From Jiella avicenniae (GTDB lineage: Bacteria; Pseudomonadota; Alphaproteobacteria; Rhizobiales; Rhizobiaceae): DNA of 64,000 bases. The stretch is taken from contig NZ_JAJUWU010000008.1 of the NCBI RefSeq assembly GCF_021390325.1, positions 124,001-188,000 on the forward strand, given 5' to 3'. The notes beneath the pieces were generated by a model that made no database searches, was not told the DNA's origin, and saw only the letters and a list, made by a program, of their open reading frames with translations. This document shows, piece by piece, positions 9,805-18,609 of this stretch. The position numbers and the translations under genes are program-made. How positions within the stretch are numbered: the first letter of the stretch is position 1; every line of letters begins with the position of its first letter.

Positions 9805-10222
9805 AGGCGGCCGCGGCCGAATCGATCCGCTCCGCCCGCTTGCCCCGCGAAACGTCGGCCGAAATCATCGCGCGCTCCGCCGCCACCGTCGACAGCCGCT
9901 CGTCCCAGAAGAGGGCCGGGCGGTCGTCCAGCGGCGCATAGTTGCGCATGAAGGCCCGGGTCGACTGGGCCCGCGGGCCCTCGCTGCCATCCATGTTGAG
10001 CGGCAGGCCGATGACGATGCCGGCGACCTGTTCGGCGTCCAGCGCCCTCTTCAGGGCTGCCGCGTCGAGGGTGAACTTCTTCCGACGGATCACCGCCCGC
10101 GGCGTCGAAAAGCGCCAGCCGCGATCCGACAGCGCGACGCCGATGGTCTTGGTTCCGAGGTCGAGACCGGCGATCGGCAGGCCGGGAGGAACGGCGGCGA
10201 GAAAGGCGTCGAGATCGAGCAT
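9758..10222 (-). CDS. ruvX: Holliday junction resolvase-like protein RuvX (YqgF)
   Basis: 154 aa from the ATG at 10222; a longer frame to 10261 would begin with GTG and is not needed. RNase H-like fold, thought to act in 16S rRNA 5' processing and possibly on junction DNA. Motifs: [15 protein letters not shown] near the N-terminus (first catalytic Asp), [13 protein letters not shown], and [10 protein letters not shown] followed by the final [10 protein letters not shown] with its Asp. In Rhizobiales ruvX commonly neighbours gatC/gatA and pyrBC, as here. Confidence 0.93.
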   Translation of the reverse strand: MLDLDAFLAAVPPGLPIAGLDLGTKTIGVALSDRGWRFSTPRAVIRRKKFTLDAAALKRALDAEQVAGIVIGLPLNMDGSEGPRAQSTRAFMRNYAPLDDRPALFWDERLSTVAAERAMISADVSRGKRAERIDSAAAAFILQGALDRIAGWRG

Positions 10223-10346
10223 CGGCCCGTCACGCCTTGACCCGGCGGACCGGCCGAGCACTTACCGGCCACGACGCCTTTCCACCGCGAGCGACGACCG
10301 GTGCGAGGGCCGACGCCAGATTCTCACCCATCAAGAGGCCCGCTCC

Positions 10347-11048
10347 ATGAAAATCACCTATTTCGGCCATTCGGCGTTTCGCATCGAGACCGGCTCGTCG
10401 GTCATTCTCGTCGACCCGTTTCTCAACGGCAACCCGCATTTCGAGGGAGACGTCGCCGAGGCGACGAAGGGCGTCACCCACATCGCCATCAGCCATGGCC
10501 ATTCCGACCATGTCGGCGACGCGATCGCCATCGCCAAGGAAACCGGCTGCAAGGTGGTCGCGAACTTCGAGATCTACACCTGGCTCGGCCAGAAGGGCAT
10601 CGAGACGGCGGAGTTCGCCGGGACCGGCGGCACCGTCTCCTTCGACGATTTCTCGGTGACGCTGACCCAGGCGTTCCATTCGTCGAGCTTCACGGAAGAG
10701 GACGGCCGGATCGTCTATCTCGGCATGCCGAACGGGCTCGTCTTCCACTTCAAGGACGGGCCGACCGTCTATCACATGGGTGACACCGACATCTTCGGCG
10801 ACATGGCCCTGATCGAGGAACTTCACCAGCCGAAGGTGGCGATGGTCCCCGTCGGCGATCGCTTCACCATGGGCGGCGCCGTCGCGGCGGTGGCCTGCCG
10901 GCGTTATTTCAATTTCGACAAGATCATCCCGATCCACTGGGGAACGATGCCGATCCTCGACGCCAATCCGGACAAGTTCAAGGAAGCCATGGAGGGAGAC
11001 GCCGGCAAGGTGCTGACGCCGACGATCGGCGAGGCCTTCGAGGTCTGA
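10347..11048 (+). CDS. UPF0173-family metal-dependent hydrolase
   Basis: 233 aa metallo-beta-lactamase fold protein. The metal site is [10 protein letters not shown] near residue 50, with further ligands in FHSS and [10 protein letters not shown], and a final His in IPIHWGTMP. This is the pattern of the UPF0173/YtkL group, whose natural substrate is unknown. GAGG precedes the ATG at 10347. It is followed by a 334-base gap and gatC. Assignment to the family is firm; the reaction is not. Confidence 0.9.
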   Translation: MKITYFGHSAFRIETGSSVILVDPFLNGNPHFEGDVAEATKGVTHIAISHGHSDHVGDAIAIAKETGCKVVANFEIYTWLGQKGIETAEFAGTGGTVSFDDFSVTLTQAFHSSSFTEEDGRIVYLGMPNGLVFHFKDGPTVYHMGDTDIFGDMALIEELHQPKVAMVPVGDRFTMGGAVAAVACRRYFNFDKIIPIHWGTMPILDANPDKFKEAMEGDAGKVLTPTIGEAFEV

Positions 11049-11382
11049 GAGCAGGGCTTCCTCGAAACGCATGACAGCGTCGGCCCGGGGGGCGGCTCGC
11101 CTCACGGCATCGCCCTCCAGGGTCTATCGAGAACGAGCCATCCTCGGTGGACGAACGCCTCGACTGAAACTGCGCTCCGCCGACAGCGGCTCGAATTTGA
11201 CCGTTCCCCAGGAAACGGCGCGTCGGGTTCCGCACGAGACACGAGGCGCCGGCTCCATCGTATCCGACCGAGCGTCCGGCCAGGTGGCGCGACGCCCACT
11301 CGAGCCTCGGTTCGCCGTTGCCACCCGGGGATGCCGCCGTTATAGCACGGCAAATCCCGATGAACCTGCCGCCGGAGACATC
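11049..11382. other. Intergenic gap upstream of gatC
   Basis: No credible gene seen. The frame that continues upstream of gatC translates to low-complexity Arg/Ser-rich residues typical of non-coding GC-rich DNA. The gatCA promoter should lie here, but I cannot point to clear -35/-10 boxes. Confidence 0.5.
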
Positions 11383-11670
11383 ATGTCCGTCGATTCCGCC
11401 ACCGTGCGCCGCGTCGCCAAGCTCGCCCGGATCGCCGTCAGCGACGAGGACGTGACGGCGATGGAGGGCGAGCTGAATGCCATTCTCGGCTTCGTCGAGC
11501 AGCTCTCGGAAGTCGACGTTTCGGGCGTCGAGCCGATGACGTCGGTGATTCCGATGGCGATGAAGAAGCGCGAGGATCGCGTCACCGACGGCGAGAAGGC
11601 CGACGACGTCGTCGCCAATGCCCCGGCGAGCGAGGACCACTTCTTCATGGTGCCGAAAGTGGTCGAATAG
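11383..11670 (+). CDS. gatC: Asp-tRNA(Asn)/Glu-tRNA(Gln) amidotransferase subunit C
   Basis: 95 aa. Small subunit that clamps GatA to GatB in the complex that converts Glu-tRNA(Gln) to Gln-tRNA(Gln) (and often Asp-tRNA(Asn)). The sequence shows the family pattern: [16 protein letters not shown], an amphipathic helix with [18 protein letters not shown], then REDRVTDG and ending [13 protein letters not shown] sits before the ATG at 11383. The next gene starts three bases after its stop, and gatA follows that, so this is an operon. Confidence 0.96.
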   Translation: MSVDSATVRRVAKLARIAVSDEDVTAMEGELNAILGFVEQLSEVDVSGVEPMTSVIPMAMKKREDRVTDGEKADDVVANAPASEDHFFMVPKVVE

Positions 11671-11673
11671 GCC

Positions 11674-12144
11674 ATGGCCCTGTCGATCGCCGCCGAGACA
11701 CCGCTCCAGGACGATATCCGCTCGATGGTCGAACGGCTCAACGCCTATCTTCAGCCCCTGTCGCCGCCGCAGTTCCAGTTCCAGCTGACGGTGGAGCAGA
11801 TGGCCGGCGCGGACGCCACCGTCTTCGTCGCCCGCGACGAAACGGGAACGGCCGTCGCCATGGGTTCCTTGAAGGTGCACGACGGCGAGACCGGCGAGGT
11901 CAAGCGGATGTTCTGCGAAGTCCACGTCAGGGGCAGGGGCCTCGGCCGGGCGATCCTCGGCGCGATCGAGGCACGGGCCCGAAACCTCGGGCTCGCCCGC
12001 CTCGTCCTCGAAACCGGCGCGACGCCGGGCTTCGAGCCGGCCTGGGCGCTCTACGAGGGCGCCGGCTTCACCGCCTGCCCCGCCGTCCTCGACTATCCCG
12101 ATTCCGAATACAGCCGATTTTACGAAAAGAGCCTGTCATCATGA
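11674..12144 (+). CDS. GNAT family N-acetyltransferase between gatC and gatA
   Basis: 156 aa. The acetyl-CoA pyrophosphate loop is [13 protein letters not shown], with the usual upstream strand EVKRMFCEV and a C-terminal ALYEGAGF motif. The gene starts three bases after gatC and its TGA overlaps the ATG of gatA (ATGA), so it is translated with the amidotransferase genes. The family alone does not give the substrate; the coupling hints at a link with the amidotransferase or tRNA metabolism, but that is inference. The final residues [11 protein letters not shown] suggest a full-length protein. Confidence 0.88.
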   Translation: MALSIAAETPLQDDIRSMVERLNAYLQPLSPPQFQFQLTVEQMAGADATVFVARDETGTAVAMGSLKVHDGETGEVKRMFCEVHVRGRGLGRAILGAIEARARNLGLARLVLETGATPGFEPAWALYEGAGFTACPAVLDYPDSEYSRFYEKSLSS

Positions 12145-13622
12145 GCGATCTCACCGCCCTGACCATCGCCGAGGCGCGCGAGAAGCTGGCTGCCCGGCAG
12201 ACCAGCGCGAGCGAACTGACCGAGGCCTATCTGACGGCGATCGAGGCGGCCAATCCGCAGATCAACGCCTATGTAAAGGTGACGCCGGACAAGGCGCGCT
12301 CGATGGCCAAGGCCTCCGACGAGCGGATCGCCAGGGGCGAGGCCGGGCCGCTCGAAGGCATACCGCTCGGTATCAAGGATCTCTTCGCCACCGAGGGCGT
12401 CCATACCCAGGCCGCGAGCCACATTCTCGACGGTTTCGAGCCGCGCTACGAATCGACCGTGACGGCGAACCTCTTTGCCGACGGCGCGGTGATGCTCGGC
12501 AAGCTCAACATGGACGAGTTCGCCATGGGCTCGTCCAACGAGACCTCCTATTACGGCCCGGTGAAGAACCCCTGGCGCAAGCGCGGCTCCAACATGGATC
12601 TCGTGCCGGGCGGCTCGTCCGGCGGTTCGGCCGCATCGGTCGCGGCGCATCTTTGCGCCGGCGCGACGGCGACGGATACGGGCGGCTCGATCCGCCAGCC
12701 GGCGGCGCTGACCGGCACCGTCGGCATCAAGCCGACCTATGGCCGCTGCTCGCGCTGGGGCATCGTCGCCTTCGCCTCCTCGCTCGACCAGGCGGGGCCG
12801 ATCGCCCGCGACGTGCGCGACGCCGCGATCCTGCTGAAATCCATGGCCTCGGTCGACCCGAAGGACACCACCTCGGTCGACCGCGAGGTGCCGGACTACG
12901 AGGCCGCCATCGGCCGTTCGGTGAAGGGCCTGAGGATCGGCGTGCCGAAGGAATACCGCATGGACGGCATGCCGGGCGAGATCGAGACGCTCTGGCAACA
13001 GGGCATCGAATGGCTGAAGGAGGCCGGCGCCGAGATCGTCGACGTCTCGCTGCCGCACACGAAATACGCGCTGCCGGCCTATTACATCGTCGCCCCGGCC
13101 GAGGCTTCGTCCAATCTCGCCCGCTACGACGGCGTGCGCTACGGCCTCAGGGTGCCGGGCAGGGACATCGCCGACATGTATGAAAAGACCCGCGCCGCCG
13201 GCTTCGGCCGCGAGGTGAAGCGGCGCATCATGATCGGCACCTACGTGCTGTCCGCCGGCTATTACGACGCCTACTACCTGCAGGCCCAGAAGGTCCGCAC
13301 GCTGATCAAGCGCGACTTCGAGACCGTCTATGCCGACGGCATCGACGCGCTCCTGACGCCGGCGACGCCGTCGGCCGCCTTCGGCATCGGCGATCAGGAC
13401 ATGGCGGCCGATCCGGTGAAGATGTATCTGAACGACGTCTTCACCGTGACGGTGAACATGGCCGGCCTTCCCGGCATCGCCGTTCCGGCCGGCCTCGACG
13501 CAGGCGGCCTGCCGCTCGGCCTGCAGCTGATCGGACGGCCCTTCGACGAGGAAACGCTGTTTGCGCTCGGCTCGGTGATCGAGAAGGCGGCGGGGCGTTT
13601 CACGCCGCAGAAGTGGTGGTAG
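12141..13622 (+). CDS. gatA: Asp-tRNA(Asn)/Glu-tRNA(Gln) amidotransferase subunit A
   Basis: 493 aa amidase that releases ammonia from glutamine for the tRNA-dependent amidation done by GatB. The Ser-cisSer-Lys triad is visible: Lys in [14 protein letters not shown], the cis-Ser in [14 protein letters not shown], and the nucleophile Ser in [11 protein letters not shown]. Length and C-terminal FTPQKWW are normal for alphaproteobacterial GatA. Translationally coupled to the GNAT gene by ATGA. The gatB partner is far away in the window, at 39442-40941 on the other strand. Confidence 0.97.
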   Translation: MSDLTALTIAEAREKLAARQTSASELTEAYLTAIEAANPQINAYVKVTPDKARSMAKASDERIARGEAGPLEGIPLGIKDLFATEGVHTQAASHILDGFEPRYESTVTANLFADGAVMLGKLNMDEFAMGSSNETSYYGPVKNPWRKRGSNMDLVPGGSSGGSAASVAAHLCAGATATDTGGSIRQPAALTGTVGIKPTYGRCSRWGIVAFASSLDQAGPIARDVRDAAILLKSMASVDPKDTTSVDREVPDYEAAIGRSVKGLRIGVPKEYRMDGMPGEIETLWQQGIEWLKEAGAEIVDVSLPHTKYALPAYYIVAPAEASSNLARYDGVRYGLRVPGRDIADMYEKTRAAGFGREVKRRIMIGTYVLSAGYYDAYYLQAQKVRTLIKRDFETVYADGIDALLTPATPSAAFGIGDQDMAADPVKMYLNDVFTVTVNMAGLPGIAVPAGLDAGGLPLGLQLIGRPFDEETLFALGSVIEKAAGRFTPQKWW

Positions 13623-13674
13623 CACAAACCTCCGTCGGCGCTGCGCATGACGGAAGATCGGGGAGGGTGGTTCG

Positions 13675-14379
13675 ATGCGTCTCGTCCTTCTGGCAGGGCT
13701 CGTGATCGGCAGCGCCCTCGCCGCCGCTCCGGCCGCCGCGGCCAGCTTCGACTGCATCAAGGCGTCGAGCCCCGACGAGAAGGCGGTCTGCGCCGACCCG
13801 CTCCTCTCCGAGCTCGATGGCCGTTTGGGCAGGGCCTACAGGGTGGCGCGGGCCGGCAGCTTTGCCGACGAGGCGAAGACCGCCTCCCGCAACTTTCTCA
13901 CCGATCGCGCAGGCTGCAACACTGACAGGGCCTGTCTCGTCGCCTCCTATGTCGGCTTGCTGCAGTTCTTTCAGAACATCGGCGCCAAGGCGGCAGCCTC
14001 GGAAGAGGTCACGGCCGAGACGATCGCCAAGGGCAACGCGCCGCGCTCGAAGGAACTGCCGAAAACGATCGGGGCCTGCGTCACGACGGCGATCGCCTCC
14101 GTCCATCCGCGGCTCGGCGACGGTGGCCCGCCGAAGGATTCCGACTACGACTTCGGCACCGGCGTCGAATACGACAATGGCGGCCGGGGCGTGTCTTACG
14201 AGCGCGAGGCGGCGCTGCTCCGCTCCAGGCCGGGCGATCCGGTGGTCATGTGTCTGGTCTCGATCCCGCATGGCTGCCCGCCCGGCGACGATCGGGGACG
14301 CTTCTATCTGGTGACGAACCAGCGCACCGGCGAAAGCTGGACGCTGCCGGATTCGCAGCATATGTGCGGCGGCGCCTGA
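13675..14379 (+). CDS. Secreted protein with LprI-like (DUF1311-type) N-terminal part
   Basis: 234 aa with a signal peptide (RLVLLAGLVIGSALAAAPAAAA, cleavage near residue 22). The mature N-terminus DCIKASSPDEKAVCADPLLSELD followed by LGRAYRVA, and later CNTDRACLVASY, matches the spacing of cysteines in LprI/DUF1311 domains, some members of which inhibit lysozyme. The second half (GVEYDNGGRGVSY..., three more Cys) is not recognised. GGGGAGGG lies before the ATG. A periplasmic role is likely; a precise function is not shown. Confidence 0.7.
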   Translation: MRLVLLAGLVIGSALAAAPAAAASFDCIKASSPDEKAVCADPLLSELDGRLGRAYRVARAGSFADEAKTASRNFLTDRAGCNTDRACLVASYVGLLQFFQNIGAKAAASEEVTAETIAKGNAPRSKELPKTIGACVTTAIASVHPRLGDGGPPKDSDYDFGTGVEYDNGGRGVSYEREAALLRSRPGDPVVMCLVSIPHGCPPGDDRGRFYLVTNQRTGESWTLPDSQHMCGGA

Positions 14380-14545
14380 GGCGCCTCAAAAGTCGTCCGG
14401 CTGATGGTGTCGCGGCGGCTGGCATGGGGACGCGTCGTCCGGGAAACGAGCTGGGAAGGACGGATTAGCAGGGCTGGTCCTCCCGGCATTCCAGCTCTTT
14501 CGACGCCATGCATCGATGACAGAGAGGTCACCAACACCAACGCGT

Positions 14546-14883
14546 CGTCATTCTCGGGCGCCGTGCCGACGAAATTCACACTTGTGGGTCGGCTTGCTCG
14601 GCATGGAGGAATGGTCGCCAAGCTTGAAGCTTCGTCATCCCGGGCTTGACCCAGAATCCATTCCTAAGCGGTAACGCCGCCCGTTCAGTGCAGATAAAAC
14701 AATGTGTTGGGAACGGCCGCCGCAACGAGGGCAACGATTTGGAATGGATCCCGGGTCAAGCCCGGGATGACGAGGTTTTGACGCTCCCGCCCATTCTGCA
14801 AGGTCGTTGCGCCGCGCAATCCGCTGACCGCTGGACCAGGATGAGATGTGTGAATGTTATAGGGACGCGGCCCGAGAATGACG
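14546..14883. repeat. Nested inverted repeat, outer arms 14546-14582 and 14849-14883
   Basis: The left arm starts CGTCATTCTCGGGC and ends GAAATTCACA; the right arm, read in reverse complement, starts CGTCATTCTCGGGC and ends ACATTCACACA. They enclose a second inverted repeat (14633-14772). The whole gap 14380-14922 contains no credible gene; it lies between the convergent ends of the secreted LprI-like gene and mazG. Elements ending in CGTCAT(T/C)C with an inner hairpin are a common dispersed repeat type in Rhizobiales. Confidence 0.75.
14633..14772. repeat. Inner inverted repeat with CGTCATCCCGGG arms
   Basis: Left arm 14633-14663 reads CGTCATCCCGGGCTTGACCC followed by AGAATCCATTCC; right arm 14741-14772 is its reverse complement apart from a small difference in the middle (GGAATGGATCCCGGGTCAAG followed by CCCGGGATGACG). 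The roughly 78 bases between them are unique. A dispersed palindromic element, probably non-coding; could act as a bidirectional transcription stop between the convergent neighbours. Confidence 0.8.
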
Positions 14884-14922
14884 AAGCGGTCCCGTCCGCG
14901 GCCATCCCGACACACCGCAGCC

Positions 14923-15795
14923 TCAGCCCGCCCGTCCATTGCCCCGCGCCTTCGCCGCAACCCACAGCGCCTCCATCTCCTCGAGGCTGGCGCCGTCGAG
15001 CGTCCGGCCGCTTGCCGCCAGTCCGTCCTCGATGAAGCCGAAGCGGTCGCGGAATTTGCGGACGCAGCGCCGGAGCGCCTTTTCCGGATCGACGCGGTGA
15101 AAGCGCGCGAGGTTGACGACGGAGAACAACAGGTCGCCCATCTCCGCTTCGGTGGCATCGGCGTCGCGCGCCGACACGGCCTCGCCGAGTTCGGCGAGTT
15201 CCTCCTCGATCTTGGCGAGGATCGGCTCCGGCCGGTCCCAGTCGAAGCCGACATCCGCCGCCTTCGCCTGGATCTTCAGCGCCAGCGTCAGAGCGGGCAG
15301 GGAGCCCGGCACCCCCTCGAGGTGACGAGGCCCCGCTTCCGACCGATCCGACGGCGCATCCGTCGCGCCCGATAGCCGCGTCATCGCGGCGCTTTCCCGC
15401 AGTTGTCGGCGCTCGGCCTTTTCGTCAGCCTTGATCCGTTCCCACTGGCCCTTGGCGCTTCTGGCAGAGCGCGCCTCGGCGTCGCCGAAGACGTGCGGAT
15501 GGCGCCGGATCATCTTGCGGGTGATCGCCTCGACCACGTCCTCGAAGGAAAACAGCCCTTGCTCTTCGGCGAGCCGCGCATGATAGACGACCTGCAGCAG
15601 CAGATCGCCGAGCTCTTCCTTGAGGTCGAGCGCGTCGTCGCGCTCGATGGCGTCGGCGACCTCGTAGGCTTCCTCGATCGTATATGGCGCGATCGTCGAA
15701 AAATCCTGCTCGACGTCCCACGGGCATCCGGTCTCGGGATGGCGCAGCGCGGCCATGATGGCGATCAGGCGCGAGACGTCTCGGGCGGGTTCCAT
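14923..15795 (-). CDS. mazG: Nucleoside triphosphate pyrophosphohydrolase MazG
   Basis: 290 aa from the ATG at 15795 (GGAG eight bases before); a GTG at 15804 is in frame but lacks a site. Hydrolyses NTPs and dNTPs to monophosphate and pyrophosphate. Two MazG folds are visible: the first with CPWDVEQDF, EEAYEVADAI and KEELGDLLLQVVYH; the second with KIEEELAELGEAV and EAEMGDLLFSVVNLAR. The EExxE...ExxD metal motif occurs in both, as in E. coli MazG. Convergent to the upstream repeat region. Confidence 0.95.
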   Translation of the reverse strand: MEPARDVSRLIAIMAALRHPETGCPWDVEQDFSTIAPYTIEEAYEVADAIERDDALDLKEELGDLLLQVVYHARLAEEQGLFSFEDVVEAITRKMIRRHPHVFGDAEARSARSAKGQWERIKADEKAERRQLRESAAMTRLSGATDAPSDRSEAGPRHLEGVPGSLPALTLALKIQAKAADVGFDWDRPEPILAKIEEELAELGEAVSARDADATEAEMGDLLFSVVNLARFHRVDPEKALRRCVRKFRDRFGFIEDGLAASGRTLDGASLEEMEALWVAAKARGNGRAG

Positions 15796-16381
15796 GGGTA
15801 TCACTCCGGTCAGGCTGGCGAGGGTTGCGACCGGCTGCGGCCGCGCAAACCTGCTTCTAGCGCCGGACGGAGACGCTGACGAGCCGCGAAAACCCTCGAA
15901 ATCCCGGCTGCGGAAAACCGGCCGGATTGGATGTCGTGCGGAATACCCGTGCGAACACCACGTTCAGGCGTCGGGATGGTTCGATCGGGAGGGGAGCCAT
16001 CGGACGTCGCCCGAGATTTCAGGGCATCAGGTTGCGCGTAGACCGGCATGCGCAGGCACACCCATACAGCAAAGTGTCATAAGATAGATTATGGAACTAA
16101 AATGGACAGGAGTGAGGAAGCAGCACCGACGCCGTAGCATCTCGACGCCACCGGCGACTGGCGTGATGGCCTGTCGACGGACTGTTGCAGAAGCCGAAGG
16201 AGCCGGCCACGACGGATTGGAATCATGGTCAATGCGCCGTTGCGATGTTCGATGCCGCGGCGGACGAAACGGTCGTGGCGTCCAACGCGCGTTCGGGCCT
16301 GCGTCAGCCGACGGGACCGGACGGAATCTCGGATCCGTCCGCGCGGCCCAATCCGTGCATCAGGCCGTCGCATCCCGGCGG
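15796..16381. other. Gene-free gap between mazG and the FMN reductase
   Basis: No gene supported on either strand. A short A+T-richer patch lies near 16065-16110, and a small dyad (ACGCCA at 16145-16150, TGGCGT at 16159-16164) lies downstream of the reductase on its strand but lacks a T-run. The mazG promoter should lie at its left end. Confidence 0.5.
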
Positions 16382-16964
16382 TCAGGCCGTCGGCAGTCCC
16401 GGGCCCGCGGCAAAGTCGGCGAAGGCTGCGACATGGGCGCGGATGCGCGCTCGCTGGTCGGCGTCGTCGAGGATCGCTCTGGCGTCTTCCACCGGCTTGC
16501 CGATGAGATGCAGCTCGAAAGCCTCCCGATCGAACAGTCGGACCGACATCGTTTGCAGCACTTCGCGGAGATGGTCTCGAACATACGTGCCGCGGGTCGA
16601 GCCGTGGACGAGCATCACCGGCTTGCCCGGGATCTCCGAGCGCGACACCAGCCAGTCGAGCGCATTCTTCAGCGCTCCGGGAATGCCGTGGGCATATTCG
16701 GGCGTCGCGATGAGCAGACCGTCGGCGACGGCGACGGCTGATGCAAAAGCGGACACGGCGGCCGGGGTCGCAGCGCCTTCGAGATCGGGGTTGAACGGCG
16801 GGATCGTCGCGAGATCGGGTGCCATCGCGATCGTGGCGCTCGTCGAGCCATGCCGCGCGAACGCCTCGAGCAGGATGCGGTTGGTCCGACGCCCGGCGGA
16901 GGCTCCCGCAGATCGCCAGAAATCGCGGCGGCGCCATGCCGCCCGATGGCCCGGGATCGCTCAT
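16382..16964 (-). pseudogene. NADPH-dependent FMN reductase, frameshifted near its start
   Basis: Flavodoxin-like reductase of the SsuE/ChrR type. The natural start is ATG at 16964, overlapping the TGA of the upstream metallo-hydrolase gene (ATGA). From there the frame reads MAPPRFLAICGSLRRAS, the start of the FMN-binding loop, then shifts: an extra base near 16886 puts the rest (NRILLEAFARHG...) in another frame, which runs open to 16382. Removing one base gives GSLRRASTNRILL, the expected GSxRxxSxN motif. Later motifs ATPEYAHGIPGALKNALDWL are intact. Either a recent null mutation or a sequencing error; an internal ATG at 16825 would give only a 147 aa fragment without the FMN loop. Confidence 0.8.
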
Positions 16965-17770
16965 GCGAGCGGCAGCTCGACGACCAGCCCGTCATGGCCC
17001 GGCCGCACATGCGCCGGCAGTTCGCGGCAGAGCGTCTCGTAATCGAGCGGCGTATGCATGTGGGTCAGCGTCGCCTGCGGCACGCCCAGCCGGTCGATCC
17101 AGGACAGCGCCTGTTCGACGCTGAGATGGCTCGGATGCCGCTTGTATTGCAGGCAGTCGATGACGATGTGCTCGGCGCCGTCGATGGCTGCGATCGCCGC
17201 GTCCGGAAAGTCCGAGACGTCCGTGCAGTAGGCCACCGGGCCGATGCGGAATCCCAGCGAATGGATGGAGCCGTGAACCTGCCGGAACGGCCGGATCTCC
17301 AGCGCGCCGCCGGGTCCCGCGATCCGGAACGTCTCGCCGTCGTACATCGGAACGCGGCGGACGATCGGCGGATAGTTGCTGCCCTTCGGCGTCTCGAAAC
17401 AGTAGCGGAACGCCTCGTATACCCGCTCGTATGTCGCGTCGTCGGCATGGACGGCGATCTGGGTGCGCTGGGCCAGCATGAAGCCGCGCAGGTCGTCGAT
17501 GCCATGGATGTGGTCGGCATGGGGATGCGTCAGGAGGACGGCATCGAGATGCTTCACCTTGGCGGCCAGCATCTGCTCGCGAAAATCCGGGCCGCAGTCG
17601 ATCGCCACGGTCGTCACGCCTTCGGCCCCGATCCGCTCGACCAGCGCCGCCGCCCGCAGCCGCCGGTTCTTCGGGTTTGCCGGGTCGCAGGCGCCCCAGT
17701 CGCCATTGATGCGCGGCACGCCGGGCGAGGAGGAGCAGCCGAGAATGGTGAGGCGCAGCCGGTCTGTCAT
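16961..17770 (-). CDS. PhnP-like MBL-fold metallo-hydrolase
   Basis: 269 aa. Metal ligands appear as LLTHPHADHIHGIDDLR, a conserved Asp in YCTDVSDFP, and THMHTPLDY near the C-terminus; GCSSSPGVPRINGDWGACDP at the N-terminus is typical of the PhnP-like/YcbX... group often annotated as phosphoribosyl 1,2-cyclic phosphate phosphodiesterase-like. No phn genes are near, so a phosphonate role is unlikely; the gene regularly follows tatD in Rhizobiales. Ends in an ATGA overlap with the FMN reductase. Confidence 0.9.
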   Translation of the reverse strand: MTDRLRLTILGCSSSPGVPRINGDWGACDPANPKNRRLRAAALVERIGAEGVTTVAIDCGPDFREQMLAAKVKHLDAVLLTHPHADHIHGIDDLRGFMLAQRTQIAVHADDATYERVYEAFRYCFETPKGSNYPPIVRRVPMYDGETFRIAGPGGALEIRPFRQVHGSIHSLGFRIGPVAYCTDVSDFPDAAIAAIDGAEHIVIDCLQYKRHPSHLSVEQALSWIDRLGVPQATLTHMHTPLDYETLCRELPAHVRPGHDGLVVELPLA

Positions 17771-17808
17771 GTCTGGCGATTCTCGGAAAAGCTGGCGGCG
17801 AACGACGG

Positions 17809-18609
17809 TCAGCCGGCCGTCCGCGGATCCTCGATCCGCTCGAAGAGACGGAAGAAATTGTCGGAGGTCTGCCGCGCGATGGTGTCGAGGTCGACGCCCT
17901 TCACCCCGGCCAAAACCTCCGCGGTGAGCCGGGTATGGGCCGGTTCGTTGCGTTTGCCGCGATGAGGCGGCGGCGCGAGATAGGGCGCGTCGGTCTCGAC
18001 CAAGAGACGCTCCATCGGCACGTCGGCGGCGATCGCCCGGATGTCCTCGGAGTTCTTGAAGGTCAGGATTCCGGAAAAGGACACGTAGCCGCCGAGGGCG
18101 AGACCGGCTTCGGCAAGCGCCCGACCGGAGGAAAAGCAATGCAGAATGAACGGGAAGGCGCCCTTCCCGCTTTCCTCCTCCAGAATGCGGATCACGTCCT
18201 CGTCGGCCTGGCGCGCGTGGATCACCAGTGGCAGCTGCGTCTCGCGCGCCGCCGCGATGTGGGTGCGAAAGACCTCGGCCTGCACGTCGCGCGGGCTCTT
18301 GTCGTAGTGATAGTCGAGCCCCGCTTCGCCGATCGCGACGATCTTGTCGCGGCCCGACAGTTCCACGAGCTGCGCCACCGAGACGTCCGGCTCCGCGGCC
18401 GCATTGTGCGGATGGGTGCCGACCGAGGCGTAGACCTCGTCGAACTCCCGGGTGATCGCCAGCAGCCGGTCGAGCTTCGACACGAAGGTGGAGATCGTCA
18501 CGAAGCGCTGGACGCCGTTGTCCCTGGCTCTGGCGATGAGATCGGCCCGCTCGCCGTCGAAATCCGGAAAATCGAGGTGGCAGTGGCTGTCGACGAGGAA
18601 GAGGCTCAT
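17809..18609 (-). CDS. TatD family metal-dependent deoxyribonuclease
   Basis: 266 aa TIM-barrel hydrolase. Shows the TatD set: [12 protein letters not shown] at the N-terminus, [51 protein letters not shown], and [22 protein letters not shown]. Members have 3'-5' DNase activity. Its ATG overlaps the TGA of metG (ATGA at 18606-18609), and the metallo-hydrolase starts 38 bp after it, so metG-tatD-hydrolase are one transcription unit. Confidence 0.95.
   Translation of the reverse strand: MSLFLVDSHCHLDFPDFDGERADLIARARDNGVQRFVTISTFVSKLDRLLAITREFDEVYASVGTHPHNAAAEPDVSVAQLVELSGRDKIVAIGEAGLDYHYDKSPRDVQAEVFRTHIAAARETQLPLVIHARQADEDVIRILEEESGKGAFPFILHCFSSGRALAEAGLALGGYVSFSGILTFKNSEDIRAIAADVPMERLLVETDAPYLAPPPHRGKRNEPAHTRLTAEVLAGVKGVDLDTIARQTSDNFFRLFERIEDPRTAG

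Noticed and set aside
14546-14883. Possible CRISPR array
   Set aside because: The repeats are inverted pairs, not evenly spaced direct repeats, and no cas gene is present.
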